Origin: an uncultured Lysobacteraceae bacterium
Lineage (GTDB): Bacteria; Pseudomonadota; Gammaproteobacteria; Xanthomonadales; Rhodanobacteraceae
Length of the DNA stretch: 10,672 nucleotides
Assembly (NCBI GenBank): GCA_946482585.1
Contig: CAMLSI010000152.1
Coordinates: 1-10,672 of the forward strand
Direction: 5' to 3'
The notes below the pieces were generated by a model. That model made no database searches. It was given only the letters and a program-made list of their open reading frames with translations, and was not told the DNA's origin. Positions 8,015-10,672 of this stretch are shown in pieces. The position numbers and the translations under genes are program-made. Position 1 is the stretch's first letter. The number at the start of each line of letters is the position of its first letter.

Positions 8015-8206
8015 TCAGTCGAAAGCGGTTTGCTGGAACGCGAAACCGCTATGAACGAGACGATCGTCGCATGGGAGCTCGAAAGCGCCGGCGTCGCACA
8101 GCACACTGTCATCATTGTTGCCGTCCTGGGACTGCGCAGCATGAAGTAATCTCCGCCCGAGTCCTGCAGCGACGTTAGCAGACGCTTCAAACCGGCCTAC
8201 AAGCAA
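8015..8206 (-). pseudogene. C-terminal remnant of a choice-of-anchor-Q / beta-helix surface protein
   Basis: On the minus strand, a frame ending at TGA (8015-8017) contains SQDGNNDDSVLCDAGAFE. This closely matches the last repeat block of parallel beta-helix choice-of-anchor-Q (CSLREA-type) secreted proteins, which typically read QDGNxDGxxxCDxGAFE. It is followed by CDDRLVHSGF, resembling short C-terminal tails ending in DxIFxxGFE. Only about 50 codons are recognisable. No start codon or signal peptide exists, and the upstream side is cut at the REP-like repeat at 8208, so the body of the gene is gone. Family recognition rests on one motif and is from memory. Confidence 0.5.
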
Positions 8207-8207
8207 T

Positions 8208-8255
8208 GGGGTCGGGTTAACTTGGTGAGCATCGGCAGTTAGCTAACCTGACCTC
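8208..8255. repeat. REP-like imperfect inverted repeat
   Basis: GGGGTCGGGTTAACT (8208-8222) and AGCTAACCTGACCTC (8241-8255) are reverse complements at 12 of 15 positions, with an 18-base spacer. GGGGTCAGGTT-like palindromes of this design are common as repetitive extragenic elements, and as the ends mobilised by REP-associated tyrosine transposases (RAYT), in gammaproteobacteria. No RAYT gene is present. It borders the beta-helix pseudogene exactly, which fits an insertion or deletion endpoint. Confidence 0.5.
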
Positions 8256-8389
8256 GTTTGCGCTCCTTCAAGCGATGATGGTCAAATTTCCGCAGCGGCA
8301 CGCACCCCTCTTGCGCTTAAATATAAACGCCAGAACAGGGAGGCATCTTTAAACAACGCGCCGCCGGACGGAGATCGCCGCTGGCGACA

Positions 8390-8433
8390 GCGTCAATTTA
8401 AATTTAGTTTTAAATGTAACAAATTACATTATC
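8390..8433. other. AT-rich patch downstream of the SGNH-like gene
   Basis: About 40 bases with very few G/C in an otherwise GC-rich window. It contains ATTTAAAT-like palindromes and a small hairpin, AATGTAA (8413-8419) with TTACATT (8424-8430) around CAAA. It lies just past the stop codon of the minus-strand gene. The hairpin is too weak and AT-rich to be a clear terminator. The rest of 8256-8456 shows nothing recognisable. Confidence 0.4.
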
Positions 8434-8456
8434 CCGATCAGCCCACCTGGAATCGA

Positions 8457-9878
8457 CTATTCGAACGCAGCGGCAAAGATGACATCCGTAGGCTGCTGCC
8501 ACAGCGGTCCGCTGAGTCCTTCATACCAGACGTCCGCCATCATCCAGCCGCCGTTATCGTTGTGGTGCACGTGGTCGGCCAGCATGCATCCGACCGCTGT
8601 CGCAGTGGATGCGCCGCCGGCATCGGTTTCGCTGTCATCGGCGGCGACGTCGGTCGGGCGACCTGGCATTGCCGCGGGAATATGCCAGTCACCGCCGTTG
8701 AGTCCTTGCGCATAGCAAGTCGCACTGCGGTCCCACATGCGGCGGGCAGCCTGCGGACTGGCGGGCAGAATGCGTGGATCCAGGCCGGGGCTGCCGAACA
8801 GGGTTTCCATGACGCGGTACTCCCAATAAACCGTCGGCAAGAAATAGTGGTCGTACGGGCGATCGGGTGTGGACGCGATCTGCTCCGGGGTGCGCAGCGC
8901 ATGCGGATTGCTGCTGCAGAGGGGACGTTCGGCGCTCGGCCACAGCGCGCATTGGCCCATTTCGACCGGCTTGTGCGAAATCATGACTGCATCGAGCTTT
9001 CCCGGCCCGTAGCGTGCCGGATCAAGCAATTCTTCGGCGAGCTGGCGCAGCCATCCGGCATAGACCTCCACCGCGCCGTCTCCAGCGCCGATGACGCCGT
9101 CGCAGTTCCAGTCCACCTGCATCCCCACGACGCCGGCGGATGCAGGACACGGCAAGGCGCGCGTGCGCGCAATGCGGGTTGAATTCCAGTAGTCGTTGCC
9201 ATCCACGGCGCCGCTGGCGTCGTAGTCGTCGATCGGCCAACTGCGGTTGGAGGTGTCCTGGACGAGGGCGATGCGGTAATCCATGCGCTGCCAACACTCG
9301 TGCGGCGACAGGGATTGGGTGACCGGATTCTGATTCAGCGGCAGGGTGCGGTCGTACCAGGTGCAGCTCACGCTGGCCGGCTGCGAGCAACTGGCGGCGA
9401 TGATCGCGGTGCTGCAGGTGCCTGTCGCCGGAATGGGGAACGTGCCGGTGAGCAGGTGATCCAGCTTGGCACGACGGCAAGACCAGCGCTGCGCATCCGC
9501 CGCCTCGCACCATTGCGGTGACGACGATTCACCGACACCGGAAGACGCCGTCACGCGCTGATAGCGCGCATCACCGGATGCCACCGAGAGTACCGACCAG
9601 AGCAATCCGCCATCGCTGGGCGTGATGGCGGTGAATCCCACGTAGTGGCGCGCGTCCTCGACGTGCGATCCATCGTTCAGGCTGGACACCAGCTTCGCGG
9701 GGTACTGCCCCTGACCGCTTGTGCTGTGGCCGATGGACAGGATGCCGACATTGGTTGGGTAGCCCGCAATGGTGTCGGGGATGCCCAGGCTGCCCAGCGC
9801 CATCGCGGAACCACCAGTCATCGTCATCACAGCCGTAAGGCTCCAGCGCAGCATCGCCGCGAGCGGCACCGTTCGCAT
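8457..9878 (-). CDS. Secreted SGNH-hydrolase-like protein with paired dockerin/EF-hand calcium loops
   Basis: A 473-residue protein from the ATG at 9878, chosen because a signal peptide starts there: MRTVPLAAMLRWSLTAV, cleaved near SAMA-L at 27. The frame is open 55 codons further to 10043, but that extension is Arg-rich and unlike a secretory N-terminus. A weak GGAGAG lies 11 bases upstream. ILSIGHSTSG (46-55) resembles block I of SGNH esterases, with Ser52 as nucleophile and His in place of the usual Asp. DHVHHNDNGGW (435-445) resembles the C-terminal D-x-x-H block (Asp435, His438). Two 12-residue loops, DYDASGAVDGND (218-229) and DWNCDGVIGAGD (256-267), match the calcium ligand pattern of EF-hand/dockerin repeats. 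The chain ends DVIFAAAFE. The many Cys residues fit an extracellular, disulphide-bonded protein. Secretion and calcium loops are well supported; hydrolase activity is an inference. Confidence 0.72.
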   Translation of the reverse strand: MRTVPLAAMLRWSLTAVMTMTGGSAMALGSLGIPDTIAGYPTNVGILSIGHSTSGQGQYPAKLVSSLNDGSHVEDARHYVGFTAITPSDGGLLWSVLSVASGDARYQRVTASSGVGESSSPQWCEAADAQRWSCRRAKLDHLLTGTFPIPATGTCSTAIIAASCSQPASVSCTWYDRTLPLNQNPVTQSLSPHECWQRMDYRIALVQDTSNRSWPIDDYDASGAVDGNDYWNSTRIARTRALPCPASAGVVGMQVDWNCDGVIGAGDGAVEVYAGWLRQLAEELLDPARYGPGKLDAVMISHKPVEMGQCALWPSAERPLCSSNPHALRTPEQIASTPDRPYDHYFLPTVYWEYRVMETLFGSPGLDPRILPASPQAARRMWDRSATCYAQGLNGGDWHIPAAMPGRPTDVAADDSETDAGGASTATAVGCMLADHVHHNDNGGWMMADVWYEGLSGPLWQQPTDVIFAAAFE

Positions 9879-10354
9879 GTCCACTGCGGCTCTCCGGGTG
9901 GCCGAGGAATCTCGACGATTCAGAGGGAAACGCAGGCAACGGCGTTTCGGTTGACGCGTCGTAGCGATCCGGTGAGAGGCCGTCGACCCAAAGGGATCAC
10001 CGACGGCTCCGGTCGTGACTGCCTGGGGCTGGCGACTTGCCAACGAAAGCGTTCGCGCAGCGCGCCCCGGCTACCTCGCGCCAGAGATCGCCTATCGCAC
10101 TGCAGGCCTGCCGGAAGGCGTCACCGGAGGCCGCCCGTGCCGGTAGCCCGTTCGGATTCCCCGGATAGATTGCGGGTAGGGTTCGGTTGGCCAACCGAAA
10201 CCAGAATGCAACCAGTCCGCGTGGACAACCTGTTCCGCCCCCGCCGCTAATGGAATCGCGCTGCAGGTCGCTGTTCGAGCCGGCCTGCGCAGTGCATGAA
10301 CAATTCATTTGCCGTTGAGGGGGAGTGCATGTCGACGAGATTCAGTCGACGCGA
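9879..10354. other. Gene-free stretch between the SGNH-like gene and trpE (left part)
   Basis: About 475 bases with no gene I can support. A minus-strand frame at 9997-10308 has a partly protein-like middle (LVAFWFRLANRTLPAIYPG) but no ribosome binding site and no recognised family. A plus-strand frame across 9645-10250 runs antisense to the signal peptide of the SGNH-like gene. The promoter of that gene should lie here. The stretch also holds the 18-bp palindrome listed separately and a pair of GTCGAC sites (10331-10336 and 10345-10350). Confidence 0.5.
10182..10199. promoter_or_regulatory. 18-bp perfect palindrome, possible operator
   Basis: TTCGGTTGGCCAACCGAA reads identically on both strands with no spacer. 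Such a site suits a dimeric regulator, for example of TetR type. It lies about 300 bases upstream of the SGNH-like gene on the minus strand. No regulator gene is in the window, so the assignment rests on symmetry alone. Confidence 0.35.
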
Positions 10355-10384
10355 TGTCGCCCGCTCAGCGTTGAGCGGGCGACA
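10355..10384. terminator. 13-bp perfect stem-loop downstream of trpE
   Basis: TGTCGCCCGCTCA (10355-10367) pairs perfectly with TGAGCGGGCGACA (10372-10384) around a GCGT loop. It lies about 150 bases beyond the trpE stop codon on the minus strand. There is no T tract in either direction, so it is either a non-canonical terminator or a repetitive extragenic palindrome. Confidence 0.5.
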
Positions 10385-10439
10385 ATCAAACTGAATACAG
10401 AACGCACAAAGATCGCAGCACGTCGGCCGCCCGCTCAGC
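10358..10439. repeat. 12-bp direct repeat CGCCCGCTCAGC
   Basis: CGCCCGCTCAGC occurs at 10358-10369 (inside the left arm of the stem-loop) and again at 10428-10439, 70 bases later. The second copy is followed by a short TCGCGA palindrome and not by a matching long stem. The rest of 10440-10536 contains nothing else recognisable. Confidence 0.6.
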
Positions 10440-10536
10440 CTCGCGAGGGCTGCTGGCACCAACCCCATTTCGCCGAAGCGGCGGGACAGGATGGCTGCGG
10501 TGATTCATGCCCTGCTGCCGCCGGGCCGAGATCCCA

Positions 10537-10672
10537 TCAAAGCCCGCCCACGGCCTGCGCCACCGCGCGGAACAGTGCCCTGCCCTTGTTCATGGTCTCG
10601 TCCCATTCGGTCGCGGGATCGGAGTCGTAGACGATGCCCGCGCCGGCCTGTACGTGCAGACGTCCGTCCTGG
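10537..10672 (-). CDS. trpE: Anthranilate synthase component I, C-terminal fragment
   Basis: Catalyses, with TrpG, the conversion of chorismate to anthranilate, the first step of tryptophan biosynthesis in the cytoplasm. Only the last 44 codons are in the window; the rest lies to the right. The fragment reads [18 protein letters not shown] followed by [21 protein letters not shown] and ends at TGA (10537-10539). GAGIVxDSDPxxEWxExxNK is the conserved chorismate-binding C-terminal motif of TrpE, including the GAGIV segment and the Glu residues that help hold Mg2+ and chorismate. Close homologues include PabB and other chorismate-utilising enzymes, but the [15 protein letters not shown] wording is TrpE-like of Xanthomonadales type. 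No trpG/trpD follows it within the window. Confidence 0.93.
   Translation of the reverse strand, partial: QDGRLHVQAGAGIVYDSDPATEWDETMNKGRALFRAVAQAVGGL

Noticed and set aside
9879..10043. 55-residue N-terminal extension of the SGNH-like protein
   Set aside because: Arg-rich and not secretory in character; the inner ATG at 9878 is followed directly by a good signal peptide.
1..10672. CRISPR arrays, tRNA or rRNA genes, complete mobile elements, prophage or defence genes
   Set aside because: No regularly spaced repeats, no tRNA-like cloverleaf noticed, no transposase, integrase or nuclease motifs in any plausible frame.

Overview
This is a GC-rich bacterial window, most likely from a gammaproteobacterium of the Xanthomonadales/Lysobacterales group (Rhodanobacteraceae or Lysobacteraceae type). 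The basis is the style of the TrpE C-terminus at the right edge, the class of AlkB-type hydroxylase, the secreted protein ending in DVIFAAAFE, and the overall codon use. The assignment is inference; no rRNA or other phylogenetic marker is present.

Layout, left to right. (i) 3-2585 (+): 3' part of a large VIT/von Willebrand A/DUF2135 protein, cut by the left edge. The first 52 bases of the window are a perfect fold-back. (ii) 2586-3052: gene-free stretch holding what looks like one end of an IS481-like insertion sequence (two 19-bp direct repeats) running directly into a strong intrinsic terminator. (iii) 3053-3564 (+): a small secreted protein that appears frameshifted and interrupted. (iv) 3712-6672 (+): a 986-residue secreted, multidomain metzincin zinc protease with Ig-like, choice-of-anchor-D-like and C-terminal CBM96/DNRLRE-like domains, closed by a 16-bp perfect stem-loop. 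(v) 6825-7904 (+): an AlkB-family membrane di-iron alkane hydroxylase with all its histidine motifs. (vi) 7905-8456: a decayed convergent intergenic region with the broken C-terminus of a choice-of-anchor-Q (beta-helix) surface protein, a REP-like inverted repeat and an AT-rich patch. (vii) 8457-9878 (-): a secreted SGNH-hydrolase-like protein carrying two 12-residue dockerin/EF-hand calcium loops. (viii) 9879-10536: a gene-free stretch with an 18-bp perfect palindrome and a 13-bp perfect hairpin. (ix) 10537-10672 (-): the C-terminal 44 codons of trpE, cut by the right edge.

The genes do not form one operon. Most are monocistronic and separated by hairpins or long spacers. The common theme of the centre is secreted or surface-exposed accessory proteins (protease, SGNH-like protein, small secreted protein, beta-helix remnant) in a region scarred by repeats, between a core biosynthetic gene (trpE) and a conserved catabolic gene (alkB). 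I do not see a defence system, CRISPR array, prophage or biosynthetic cluster. The most unusual objects are the SGNH-like protein with paired calcium loops and its C-terminal motif, and the mosaic protease.
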